Shown: positions 53,601-63,291 of the stretch, one piece after another
Position numbering within the stretch: the stretch's first letter is position 1
Layout: the number at the start of each line of letters is the position of its first letter
Assembly: GCA_022393335.1 (NCBI GenBank)
Contig: JAJEKB010001326.1
Coordinates: forward strand, 39,123 to 103,122
DNA length: 64,000 nt
Reading direction: 5' to 3'
From: Macrotrachela quadricornifera
Lineage: Eukaryota; Rotifera; Eurotatoria; Philodinida; Philodinidae
The notes under the pieces: generated by a model
What the model saw: the letters and a program-made list of their open reading frames with translations, nothing else
Told to the model about the DNA's origin: nothing
Databases searched by the model: none
Translations under genes and position numbers: made by a program

Positions 53601-54610
53601 CGTTCGGCGAATTCATGGGAAAGTTGTTGGTCTGTACTGGTAAGTAGAAAGTTATTGAAAGACATTAGGTTACCTTTGGTTTTACAGAGTTTTCCAAAAT
53701 CTTTAGTCGATAGACCTTGTCCGCGATAAACTGTTATAGGCTCTCCTCCGTATGCACCAATCTGTTTTTGATGTAGTTGTTTGATTTGTTGATGAAGATC
53801 ACTTATGAAGAAGCTCATATTAATGATGGTATCAATTTCGAACGTTCGAAGTGCTCGGTTGAGGATTTGATAGATGAAACATTCACGTGTATACCACCAA
53901 ATTGCGAATTTTGGATTATATTTATGTTCAAATTCATTGATAACGTTTAATTCAGTCATATTACCATCGTAAAGTTTACGACAGTAAGTTGCTAAATCCT
54001 TTATGCATTTTTGATTATGTTTCATATCAAGGAGAATATCCTTGAGTACTTGGGTGTACATAAAGGTGGGCACCACTTGATGTAAATATTGACTGGAATC
54101 TTCTTCATTTACTGTCACAAAGCTGATTGGAATGAAATCTTGTTCGCATTGTTTAATAGCCATTTGTAATGCTTCAGAAATGGATGTAATAGATGTATAT
54201 ACTCCCTTGATTTTTTTCCATTGTTTCACCCACTGTTCGTAATTGGATTTGTTATCACAGAAGATGTAAATGGAATCTAATTGGGAGATGTCATGAATAT
54301 CGGGGACTAAATTTTGACCCAATGATCCTGATGTAATGACAAATGCTTTCTCTTTATCGATATTTTTGAGATACTGGATACATTGGTCTGAGTTGGTAAA
54401 GATATTGATGTTATTTACGATGCCATTTAATTGTACTAATATATCTTGACAATCTTTTTTTGATTGATCAATACTGGCATCGACCCAGATTAATAAATAA
54501 TTTTGAGCAATTCGCTTACGAGGATTGATAGTACTGGCTGTTGTGGTTGTAGTTAAACTAGATGTTTGTGATGTTGCAGAAATGTCTTCTTTTGAATTTG
54601 GTCCATCCAT
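50657..54610 (-). CDS. ADP-ribosyltransferase-TPR (kinesin-light-chain-like) protein, bdelloid-type
   Basis: Intronless ORF of 1317 residues. Residues about 36-165 are a Rossmann- or receiver-like N-terminal domain (NYLLIWVDASI, AFVITSGSLGQ, SIYIFCDN) that I know from many bdelloid proteins. Residues about 285-405 are an arginine-type mono-ADP-ribosyltransferase (ART) fold. It has YRGQGL (Arg296), FLLTSTD (Ser325-Thr326) in the S-T-S position, and FKTKNEILFP in the E-x-E position. There the first Glu is Lys374 and only Glu376 remains, so arginine-specific transfer is doubtful. Residues about 430-1310 are some twenty TPR units of 42 residues, of the kinesin-light-chain type (SYNNIGLVYNNMGEYSKALSF form), ending NHPNIKSVQENIEFVKKKL. 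There is no signal peptide. It may be a cytosolic ADP-ribosyltransferase, or an inactive relative, with a large protein-binding array. A 620-bp fold-back repeat begins about 100 bp upstream of the start. Confidence 0.9.
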   Translation of the reverse strand: MDGPNSKEDISATSQTSSLTTTTTASTINPRKRIAQNYLLIWVDASIDQSKKDCQDILVQLNGIVNNINIFTNSDQCIQYLKNIDKEKAFVITSGSLGQNLVPDIHDISQLDSIYIFCDNKSNYEQWVKQWKKIKGVYTSITSISEALQMAIKQCEQDFIPISFVTVNEEDSSQYLHQVVPTFMYTQVLKDILLDMKHNQKCIKDLATYCRKLYDGNMTELNVINEFEHKYNPKFAIWWYTRECFIYQILNRALRTFEIDTIINMSFFISDLHQQIKQLHQKQIGAYGGEPITVYRGQGLSTKDFGKLCKTKGNLMSFNNFLLTSTDQQLSHEFAERALTKVDMVGILFRISIDPSVSSAPFASIEEFSYFKTKNEILFPIQTLFRIGDIRHIQKNEPLYQVELILASDDDQQLRTLIKHIQEVSSGAGWQRIGNFLLHLKHLDKAEELYTILLEQTSDESDKALYYNQLGYVKDTQGDYDKAIWHYERGLEIYQKILPANLPDLATSYNNIAGVYDNMGEYSKALSFSEKALEIRQKILPLDHPDMALSYNDIGLVYNNMGEYSKALSFYEKALEIEHKILPANHRLLANTYNNIGLAHHNMQDYSKTLSFYEKALEIEQKTLSPNHPALTICYNNIGFAYNNLEEYSKALSFFEKAFEIFHKTLPANHPDLAISYNNIGIVYNNMGEYSKTLSFYEKSLEIREKTLPTNQPHLATAYNNIAVLHYNMRDYSKAISFYQKAFEIYEKTLPAYHPDLAQSYNNLALMHYNSGEYSKAFSFYEKELEIYQQTLSADHPDLAQSYNNIGNVYNKMGAYFKALPFYEKALEIHQNSLPPNHHSLVSSYNSIGEVYNNMGEYSKALSFFDKAFEICEKTLPANHRLLATTYNNMGLLYNHMGEYSKALSFYEKSLEIDQKTLPANHHMMAASYNNIVEVYNNMGEYSKALSLHKKALEIGEKTLPANHPDLAASYNNMGLLYKYMGEYSKALSFYEKALEICEKTLSADHPHLAESYNNIGSMYNNMGEYSKALSLHEKALEIKEKALPRNYPSLATSYNNIAVVYYNMGDYSKALSFYEKALEIEQKTLPTNHPDLGTSYNSIGLVYDSMGEYSKALSFYEKGLEIREKILSANHPHLAASYDKIGIVSNHMGEYSKALSFYEKALEIRKKSLPANHPDLATSYNNIGLVYNNIREYSKALWFCEKAVEIDQKTRSANHPDLGTSYNSIGLVYNSMRDYSKALSFFEKALKIRVKTLRENHPSLATCYNNVALVYCNMKKYSKALAQYELALGVAQRSLPPNHPNIKSVQENIEFVKKKL
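50700..53200. repeat. 126-bp tandem repeat array coding for TPR units
   Basis: The DNA repeats with a period of 126 bp, one TPR of 42 codons, about twenty times. On the plus strand a TTTAGAATACTCTCCCAT-like block recurs once per unit. The similarity between units explains the many overlapping open frames on both strands, which are not genes. Such arrays are prone to unequal exchange and to assembly collapse. Confidence 0.9.
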
Positions 54611-54713
54611 AATCTGCTGAATAATTTGTTAAATACCTATGTGAAATTATGTATAGTTAGTTGTTGTTTAGAGAAAGAGAGTTCAGATCATCTCTGTATA
54701 TGAACATACGAAC

Positions 54714-55332
54714 GAGGAAACATATTTAAGTGTTTAAACCGTTTAGACTACATCCTTTTGTGATAAATAGATCTCGATGAAGTATGAAATATCTCAAAAA
54801 AGATATCTACCCGCAGATATTTTCTCAAAAGTTATGGTCTTTTTAGTAAGATTTTAGCCTGTAGTTTGGTATATATCAATTAATTAAATGGTATTATTTC
54901 GAACTGGGATTTAGCCCACAGATAGGTGTACTTACAACTAGAATGCACTGAAAATTTCAGATTAGAAAAATATTTCCTACAAGTGATATTGAATTTCCAA
55001 AAGAACACATGAGATTCGTGCATCTTTCATAGTATACTAGATAACTTGAAAATTTAATAGCTCTTGTAGGAAATATTTTTCTGATCTGAAATTTTCAGTA
55101 CATTCTAGTCACAAGTATATACATTTATGGGCTAAATTTCAGTTCGAAATGACGTCATTCAACTTACGGATGTAAACTGAGCTAAAGACTAAAATTTTGA
55201 TAAAATGGCTATATTTCTAGAGCGAAGGGCTAAGGGCATATATTCTTTTGAGGTATTTCATACCTCATCGAGGTATATTTATTGCAAAAAGATGAGCTTT
55301 AAACGACTTAAACGCCTAAATATGTTCCCTCC
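54714..55332. mobile_element. Long imperfect inverted repeat (fold-back element) upstream of the ART-TPR gene
   Basis: Two arms of about 290 bp, 54714-55000 and 55045-55332, are reverse complements of each other along their whole length, with a short centre around 55020. Matching blocks include GAGGAAACATATTTAAG with GGAGGGAACATATTTAGG at the outer ends, TCTCGATGAAGTATGAAAT with CCTCGATGAGGTATGAAAT, and near the centre a 37-bp block with one mismatch (54947-54983 against 55060-55100). No ORF lies inside. It resembles a MITE or fold-back transposon that has diverged. A transcript across it would fold into a long double-stranded RNA. The outer end is about 104 bp from the start codon of the ART-TPR gene. 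Confidence 0.8.
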
Positions 55333-55687
55333 TTATTAATTTTGCTATAAAGCAACGATAGATGTTCATTTAAAAAAGAATATATTAATAAATTCTGCAC
55401 AAAATACTCTATCTTTTAGTATCAGAGCCAAATTTTGCAATTGAGCCTGACTTGAAAAAACAGCCTATCAAAAACCGATGATTATTTCTGTCGCATCCGT
55501 TATACACGATATACACGTAGAATGTATAGTGAAAGAAGACCAACCGATATATCCTGAAAAGTAATCAGAGAATTTACCAATATAAATGTACTCGGCATAT
55601 TGGAATTTACCTGCTCTATAATAAAAGGTTCAAGATTTGGGTACCATTTTCAGAACCTTTTACAATTTCGCATTTTTTCTGACTAAG

Positions 55688-55732
55688 ACCATTTTAAGTT
55701 TTAGGCTTTTTGGCCCGGACTTAAAAATGGCT
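55688..55732. repeat. Hairpin-forming inverted repeat
   Basis: CCATTTTAAGT is followed after about 22 nt by ACTTAAAAATGG, its near-perfect reverse complement. Flanking CCATTTTCA and TGAAAATGG copies suggest that the inverted repeat is part of a larger, more decayed one covering about 55635-55760. Confidence 0.5.
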
Positions 55733-56984
55733 TTGAAAATGGCACCAAGAAAAGATTCTATATGATACTTCATTTTTAGAGAGAGAGTATCCACGACCTT
55801 TATATAGTTGCCTAAAAATCATTCTACAAATTATTTCTTCGGATAGTGTCTAAAACATAGCTTATATAAGTAATCCGAGACAAACGGTTAGCCGTTCCGA
55901 GTATCAAACTTCATTAAACAGCTGACTATTTCTTTTGACAGAAAGTTAAAGAATGCAACCAACAATTTCTATGCATTAAGGACTAAATAAAGTATTCAAA
56001 TATATCTACAGTGCATTTTTAATTTACAAGTAATTCAATTCAGTCAGTTTATGTAAAATTAAATACATCAAAACAAATCAATTTTAAGACTTTTTTCGAA
56101 TATAAGTTAGTTTCATTGCGTGATTGCATATATTTGTACAGATAGGCTGCAATGAATGCAACTCTATACAACTTACATCACACACAAAATTAAGAATAGT
56201 CGTTTTATGAAGAGATAAAGTGTTGAACTTTTGAAAACAGAAAATTGTCATTGTAAATCCGCTTGGTGCGTTTTACATATTTTCTGCATGTGCCTATAAT
56301 CGTGTTACATTGTCTTGTGAGTACTTCAGAAAGTCAAAATTGTCTTATTGTTCATTCACCGTTAGAATATGGTGAAGAAAAGGTAATCTACGACTATTCT
56401 GTTAGGTCAAAATTATTCGTTCAATGGATGAACATCATTTATTTCAATGACATTGTGAAAACTATTAAAAAAGGCATATCTAAATATTGCTTTTAATTTA
56501 CACGTTGTTTGCTAATAACAATCCAAAGATCATTCTGACTTCGTTTTTTGTGTATAAAAAGCAAAAAGCAAAACTGACATATGTAAATCTTTATTTTAGC
56601 TTTTCGTGTACAGTCTTAAATGAAAGCTAATGGAAAAGAGAAGGTATGTTGAAAACTTACTTATGCCATATTCTGCGATTTTTTACAAGATATCCTAAGT
56701 ATACGAAATATAAGAAGAGCACAATAGAAGATAATAAAATAAATAACAGAAGGAGTCTCCAGATAATTAGATTTTCGGCTCAACCTATTAATGATCCTTT
56801 TGACTTATTTAATTCGATCTGCATTAAAAGTTGTGTATACCAAAATCAGTTTTAACAAATTTCATTCGCATGTGTTCACAGACATATAGATGTTGAAGAC
56901 ACCTAATTGTGTGTAAAATGACTGAATTTAAACAAAAAATTTTGTCCTCAAAAATACCTGACACTTCTATCCGTTTGTTTGATA

Positions 56985-57960
56985 AAATTATCCATTGAAA
57001 AATTTATCAATTTGACGTAGAATGAGTTCAAAGAGTTAGATTCTAAAGTTAATCATCTCTGATAAATATTACAATACATGCAAAATTTGTCTATTTTGTT
57101 TATGATACTAGCATTCTGTTCAATCTCTATTATGATCATAATTAAAGCATAGGTTCTTAGAAAACATGGCATATCTCTTCGGATCTTCTCTGAAACGCAA
57201 CTTTTGTGGTTAACTATAGATAAATGGTTAGCCGTTCCATGCATTAAACCTCGTTAAACCATCGATCATTCACTATCTCACAAATTCGCTCTTTTATTTT
57301 TTGCTTTTTTCTGACAAACTAGCCAATTTGTCCTAGAATGACTCTGTGCAGCTGCATCCTAAAATTGCATATTAAGTTTTCCTAGTGAATTTTGTATCAA
57401 AGACAAAATTCCACTTTTTTCAAAATACTAGCAGTCTATCTGTGTCGTAGTCACGATCGCCATGTAATTTTCTATAAATCATCCCGTCACTTATTTTTCC
57501 AAATCTGTCTTGGATTATAACTTCTGTGGTTAATTTAAGACAAATGGTTGATCTTTTACCATAATTGCCCTGAGACGACATTCATGGATAGCAGTTCACA
57601 TGCATCGAATATTATAGAAGAGTCAACAACTCACTTTTTAACGACTTCATTGCGCTATTTTTCGCTTATCTAAAGAAACTCGCTAGTTTCTTGTAGAATC
57701 GGTTCACATAGTTACACTCTAAAGTTTATCCTCTCTGGTAAACTTCATAACTCGACAAAATCTACATATTTTCTTTACAATACTACTGAATTATTCTACT
57801 CAAATTCTATTACAACTACAACATTGATATAGTCTTTTAGAAAATATGTCATATTTCTCCAACTGAAACATAACTTCTCTTACTAATTAAAGGGAAACAG
57901 GTAGTAGTTCGCCGGCTCTCTCCGAAATGCCACATCACGACTAGAAGCTTGCATGTTATA
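56985..57960. repeat. Three diverged tandem repeat units of about 320-360 bp
   Basis: The landmark 'TAGAATG/C..TC' block recurs at 57019, 57334 and 57694, each followed in order by a TCTAAAGTT/CCTAAAATT block, a TACTAGCA/TACTACTG block, ATTCTATT-type sequence, then a CTGAAACGCAACTT/ATTATAACTTCT/CTGAAACATAACTT block. The order is kept in all three, so they are old tandem copies. A fragment matching the end of the unit, with GGTTAGCCGTTCC (57228) also at 55887, suggests a fourth partial copy near 55870-55935. No coding potential is seen. Confidence 0.65.
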
Positions 57961-58113
57961 GTCTACTTCCGAATAGACTATCTCTTTTTATCTACAATAT
58001 AACCAATTCAGTTTTCGACTATTGTGGCGAGATATGCACTAGTATCAGTTAACTGGATTACCACGCTGTAAAAAAAAGAATAGAATATCAAGATCTTGCC
58101 CTATGTGCAACTC

Positions 58114-58140
58114 TTCATAAATCCTTGAAGGGTTTATGAA
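58114..58140. repeat. 13-bp hairpin
   Basis: TTCATAAATCCTT at 58114-58126 and AAGGGTTTATGAA at 58128-58140 pair with a single mismatch around one G. Confidence 0.75.
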
Positions 58141-59849
58141 TCAACTATAGTATGTGAATCAAATGCCTTAGCTCTAGAACTGTTGTTCTCTTCATATACA
58201 AAAAATTAATCAATCAAATTAAAGTCTATAATTTACTATATTCTATCCATTTTTCTCCTTTCCTTTGTTTAACAGTAAAATCATATTAATCATTATGCAA
58301 CTGTTCTCCAATCTATCAGTTTGTTTTCTTTTTTTTTTAATTCTTGAATTCTCTTTCATTCGAAATAATAATATTTTTGTAAAACTACGGTACATATCAC
58401 TAAAATCGAAACTGCTTTTGAAGTTTTAATTTTGAATATAATGATCGTCACTGGCAACAGTATACAGTTTTTTATATGCATATGTGTATTCATCAAAATA
58501 TGAATTCACTCGCTAATCAAATCCAGGTTGATTGAAACGGATATTCATTACAAACTATTTACGAGACACAGTAATGGTGCCATATACGGGGCTGTATCGT
58601 TCGACCTAGGAAGTTAAACAGTTAGATCAAGAGTTATTTGCAATTCCTGCTCTCAACAACAGCTTTTTTTCGATAAATTTTCTTTGTCAATCAGATCTCT
58701 CATTGTAATTAAAGTCGTTGATACACTACAGAATACTACATGTAGATGACAAACACGATCAGCGTAAGCACCTATTGTAGTCTGTGATGTTACTCGGGCT
58801 GAAATCTAAATAATTCTTTTGCCCATAAAAATTTTTAGTAATTTCTATCATTCATGAAAGGTACAAAGTTTGATAAAAAGTAGAAAAAAAAGATAAAAAC
58901 GTCAGATTAGATGACTCATTTTAAGGCTTGGAAGGTGATATCGATTTAAACTAGATTTTGCATCTTGGAACTTTGAGTTCACTTTTCTCAACCAATTTTG
59001 TTCAACTCTTATAGAAACCCAACAACTAGTAGTTTTCAACTTAGGATTTCATAATAAAATATCAAAAAAGACTAAGTTCTGTTGTTAAGATCTTGTTGAC
59101 AACTGCTATCATCTAATCTTGAGAATACTGAGATATTAAGAAAACTTAAATAGGAAATCTGATATATAAAACTGTTCGGTTTAGCTCATCTTATCGTTCT
59201 CTCTACAAGAGCATTCTTTTTTGCTGATTGAGTTTCCTTTAGCTGTTTGAAATAATTACTGTAAATAAGAAAAGTAGATAAAAGTTATCAATTGTAAAGA
59301 AATTATAACGTTGTTCCAAAAAGATCACCGAAAAAGATGGTTAGATGTTGCTCAATATTAGTTGTTGGGATTGGGAGTTATCCGTCAACAACTTTTGAAA
59401 AAAATCTTCGTTCATTCTCAATACTGACACATGAAACGTGAAAGATTAAAATAGGAACTGTTACTAATATAAATTTGTAAAGAATTATGAGTTGATATCG
59501 TATATCTTCGTCAAACTGAAGTAATAGACTGTTTTTTGAAAGCACTGATTGGTTAATTCAAGAACGTGGATCGCCTGCTATCGGTTGGCCCAAATAAAAT
59601 CTGACCAGTTCCAAGTATGGATGTGACCATGACTAGGGAGTGTTGACAAACTGAATATCTACATCAACGGTCACACTCCAGTGAGACATATTCCTTAATA
59701 ACTTGTTGTTTGAGATATTTGCTATGCCCTACTGATCTTTCTACAATTCTAAATGAAATGTAAGGAGTCAGAACGTCATTCTATCTGACTTCGTTTGCGG
59801 TGAGATTATTTTAAGTGTAAGAGTCAATTGAAACCTTTTTGAACTTATT

Positions 59850-60178
59850 CATGTAAAAAATATTGGGTAAATAATCAGAGTAAAATCGATTATAATCAAA
59901 AAAAACTAAGACTTCATCTATTATGCATATTATTTCTGATTACGGTCAATAAAAAATTTTTAAAAAAAAATTGATTATATAGGTACAAATCGAAGAAAAT
60001 CGTTTTAAGCTGTTACCATTTACTCTCAAGAAAATCGGTTATATTCAATAATTTTCATGAATTTTTAATCAGTCATAATCGAAAAATAATATAAATAATT
60101 AATGAGATTTTGATTTTTTGTGTTGTATTGATTATAATCAATTTTAATTTGATTATTCTTTTAATTGTTTTACATGGG
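59850..60178. mobile_element. Second fold-back element (330 bp)
   Basis: Arms at about 59850-59995 and 60030-60178 are imperfect reverse complements. CATGTAAAA pairs with TTTTACATG at the ends. AAAATCGATTATAATCAA pairs with TTGATTATAATCAATTTT, and TATTATTTCTGATTACGGTCA with the complement of ACTGATTATGACTGA-like sequence at 60067-60090. No ORF is present. It is unrelated in sequence to the element at 54714-55332. It is probably a MITE-like or fold-back repeat. Confidence 0.65.
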
Positions 60179-63100
60179 TACTCTATGAATATTAAAATCG
60201 CTGATTTCTATGTATTCTAGTTCTGGTTATTTGTAACTGTTATTAATATTCAGTTTTAAGTTTGTGACTAGTCTAACAATGTTTGAAATAAAATATACTT
60301 ACGTGATAAAAGATTTTCGAGTGTATAAGTTGTTTTTTGCGTGCTTGCAAGCGATTCTACTGCATATATATTATCAACAAAATCAGTGGATTTTTTTTCA
60401 CTTATTTGTTTACGTGATCAATGAAGCATGGGATTTTCACTAATGAGTTGGTTTTGTGCACGTATGCGTTTCTTCTTGCGTGCATATTGTTATTTTAGCC
60501 TTCTACTTTTTTTTTTGCTTTTCATTACGTTTCGTGGTTTTACGATAAAGAAATATTCATTGATATTTGCATACAGAGGCGTATCATATTGGAAGCTCGC
60601 ATTTTCTCATATGAAAACGAAATAATACTTTTTTTAAAATCATATATGAGAAATGTTAGCAGTGTGTTGTTCGATATTGGGTTGCTTCATGACAATGACT
60701 CGTCCTGTTGATTATACGAAAACGTTTTGCTCAGAAAAATTAATCAATAGAATTTTATTTTGTAATTCAACGACAGATGTTCATTTTGGAGAAATACGCC
60801 AAGATAAGTGCAAAAATCACGTGGAATATGGGGTTGAGTTATAGTTAGAATCGGATCGATCGACCTTCACCGGCTCTTAAAAATCCTTTGGATACTAAAG
60901 CTTAGTTATTTCGCTAACTTTCAATAATTTCTATAATATCAACAGTCTAGAAATATGACTCTGATAGTTTCTTATTGACAAAACTTCGACTTTATTAGAA
61001 AGGAAAGGTATCAACTGGTTACGATACATTATGAAAGTCCTGCTATTTACAATTAAGTAGACATTTTACAAAAAAATGCTGTATCAACAATAAAGTTTTA
61101 TATGGAATCGATTTTGAAGTCAACCGAGTTTATCATCAATCGTGTTCATTTAACATAAAAGCTTTTTTCTTAAGAGTAGATTTTATTCTTTGATATATAC
61201 TATATACAAATTGGTACACTTTGAAGGTTTGATGGGGTCCTTATCATGCTCTATAGATATGAAAGAAAGTCAAAATCTGATTCAACTTCAATTTGTCTCG
61301 ACTCTAACTTTTTTATGTCTATATGCCGAGATCACGCGTCCTTTCAACCTCCGAAATACATTAATATGCACAGTAACCATAAAAGAACAAAACCCAATAT
61401 TGGTATGTCTCTACGGTAAAATTAATTTGGTTAGAATAAGCTTAGTAGATAATCGAATCAACTTCGAAATTACCTCTATGCAGGATTCCGATTATACTAT
61501 GACTTGAAGTCAACCAATGGTTAATATAAACTACTATTTTAATTTGATTTGTTTGTTATTTTGAATTATATGATGAATTTGTTCATCAAACAGTAACTTT
61601 AATATATTTATTCTCTTTTTTTTCCAAACCGTGCTACAACATCAATAGAATGAAAAGTGAATGTGAACGAAAAACCGAATCAAGTATAGTTTTTCTAGCT
61701 CGAGTTGGGTTTAAATCAAGTCAGTTCCAAATTCATTCACTTTCTGTATGAAGATATATTTTTAAATGATCTCAATGTATCATATCAAATATTTAATACT
61801 ATTGCATAAGTACTAACTCTTTTGATAAGTCAATACTAATCTATCATCGGTACGGAGGACCACACGAAAATGTCAAATAATAATGAAAAATAAGAGAGAA
61901 TAGAGTAAAAAGTTTCATCAAATAGATGTAACTGTTCATCACTAATATAGCTTATGTTATTGTTATAAAAACAAAAAAAAAAGACTGCGTTACGCGGATA
62001 TTCACTTTAAGTATTAAAAAATAAACAATCAAATATCATTTTATTTTCACAAAATCGATTATGATCTACTTAAGCATTTTTTATTCTAAGTATCAGTTTT
62101 TTTCGAAAACTAGTTCGGATTCGGTTCGTTTTTTATCTCCGGTATGAACTGGGTTATTTTTTAAAATTTATTTTACTAGATTATGTATTTATTGTACTTT
62201 TTCTTTGTTTTAAAATTATTATGCAACAACGGAATAATATAGTTAGTCTCTTCAGTTAAATTATTCTATCAAATGAATCGTCGTGTAATTTTCAACAAAC
62301 TGATACATGCCAATAACTCAATACGGCCCTACTTAATTTTTAATATTTGATGTTAATATTGAATGAAACTGTAATAATTATTTAAAAATTTAGTCAAAAA
62401 CGTAATGTTCATAAAATCCCTTCAAATCATAGTTTGATCCGTATAACTCTTTAAATTGTACGTTCAAACATTTTCAACTCATATACTAACAATATTTCGA
62501 GTGAATTCATTCAAATGATTAATTGAGGAATATACTTACATAAGATCTAAGCTATAAAATGCGTATCAATTTAATGTAAAGCTCAACACACACTAATAAT
62601 ATCTAATCCTTAGCTGAATTAGAATTAAGCTATTGTTAAGCAAATTAATATTCTATTGACTCAATACTATAAGGCATTTTACTATTTTAGAATGAATATT
62701 TTATCAGATTTATCATCTAAAATTGATTTTGATTACCATCGAAATATTTCCATCACTTCTTAATAAACTTCAAAAACTCATTGCGAAAAAACGTTTTTTT
62801 TAAAATAGTTTTGATAAATATTTGTTTTACTAGTTATGAAAATGTTCAAATTGTTTATCTAAACAATTTAGTCAATCAAATGAAAGAACTTGAAGAACAT
62901 GCTAAAAGTAAAATAAATATTATTTTTTATCATAATATGAATATATGATATCTACAGAAAAAAATATGCAAAAGAATTTATTAAACTAACCGAAGATGAA
63001 ATAGAAAAAAAACTGACGAAAACAAATCGATGGGTGAAATAAAATATCTTCAATTAATAGAATGACATATAAATTAGGAATGTTAACTAAGAAAGTTTAC

Positions 63101-63291
63101 TTAAAATAAATTCATTTTATTTAATTTAAGGTATATGATAACACCATTTATTGTTACTTGTATCATTTTTTCGTTATATCTCTCTATTCTCATTGATTAT
63201 ATTACAGTATTGTTTCTATATGTTCGTTCCTATTCGAATGATGAACTAAAATTTTTATATTTATTTACTGTATTTATATTACAAGATTTTC

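Larger units (their letters stand above)
54611..63291. other. Gene-poor region of 8.7 kb rich in decayed repeats
   Basis: No gene recognised with confidence. Structures annotated separately are a fold-back element at 54714-55332, a hairpin at 55688-55732, three diverged tandem units at about 56985-57960, a hairpin at 58114-58140 and a second fold-back element at 59850-60178. Two short ORFs, 60653-60844 and 61190-61507 (both +), have similar order of TRP, ILxC and Cys positions but no other support. The last part, 61500-63291, is AT-rich and contains nothing I can name beyond the 3' region of the PP1 gene. Confidence 0.5.

Noticed and set aside
50732..53729. Many open frames of 60-126 codons on both strands inside the ART-TPR gene
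   Set aside because: They repeat with the same 126-bp period and are shadow frames of the TPR repeats, not separate genes.
56263..56496. 77-codon ORF with a signal-peptide-like start
   Set aside because: The frame opens with TTG rather than ATG and has no in-frame ATG at a sensible position or splice partner.
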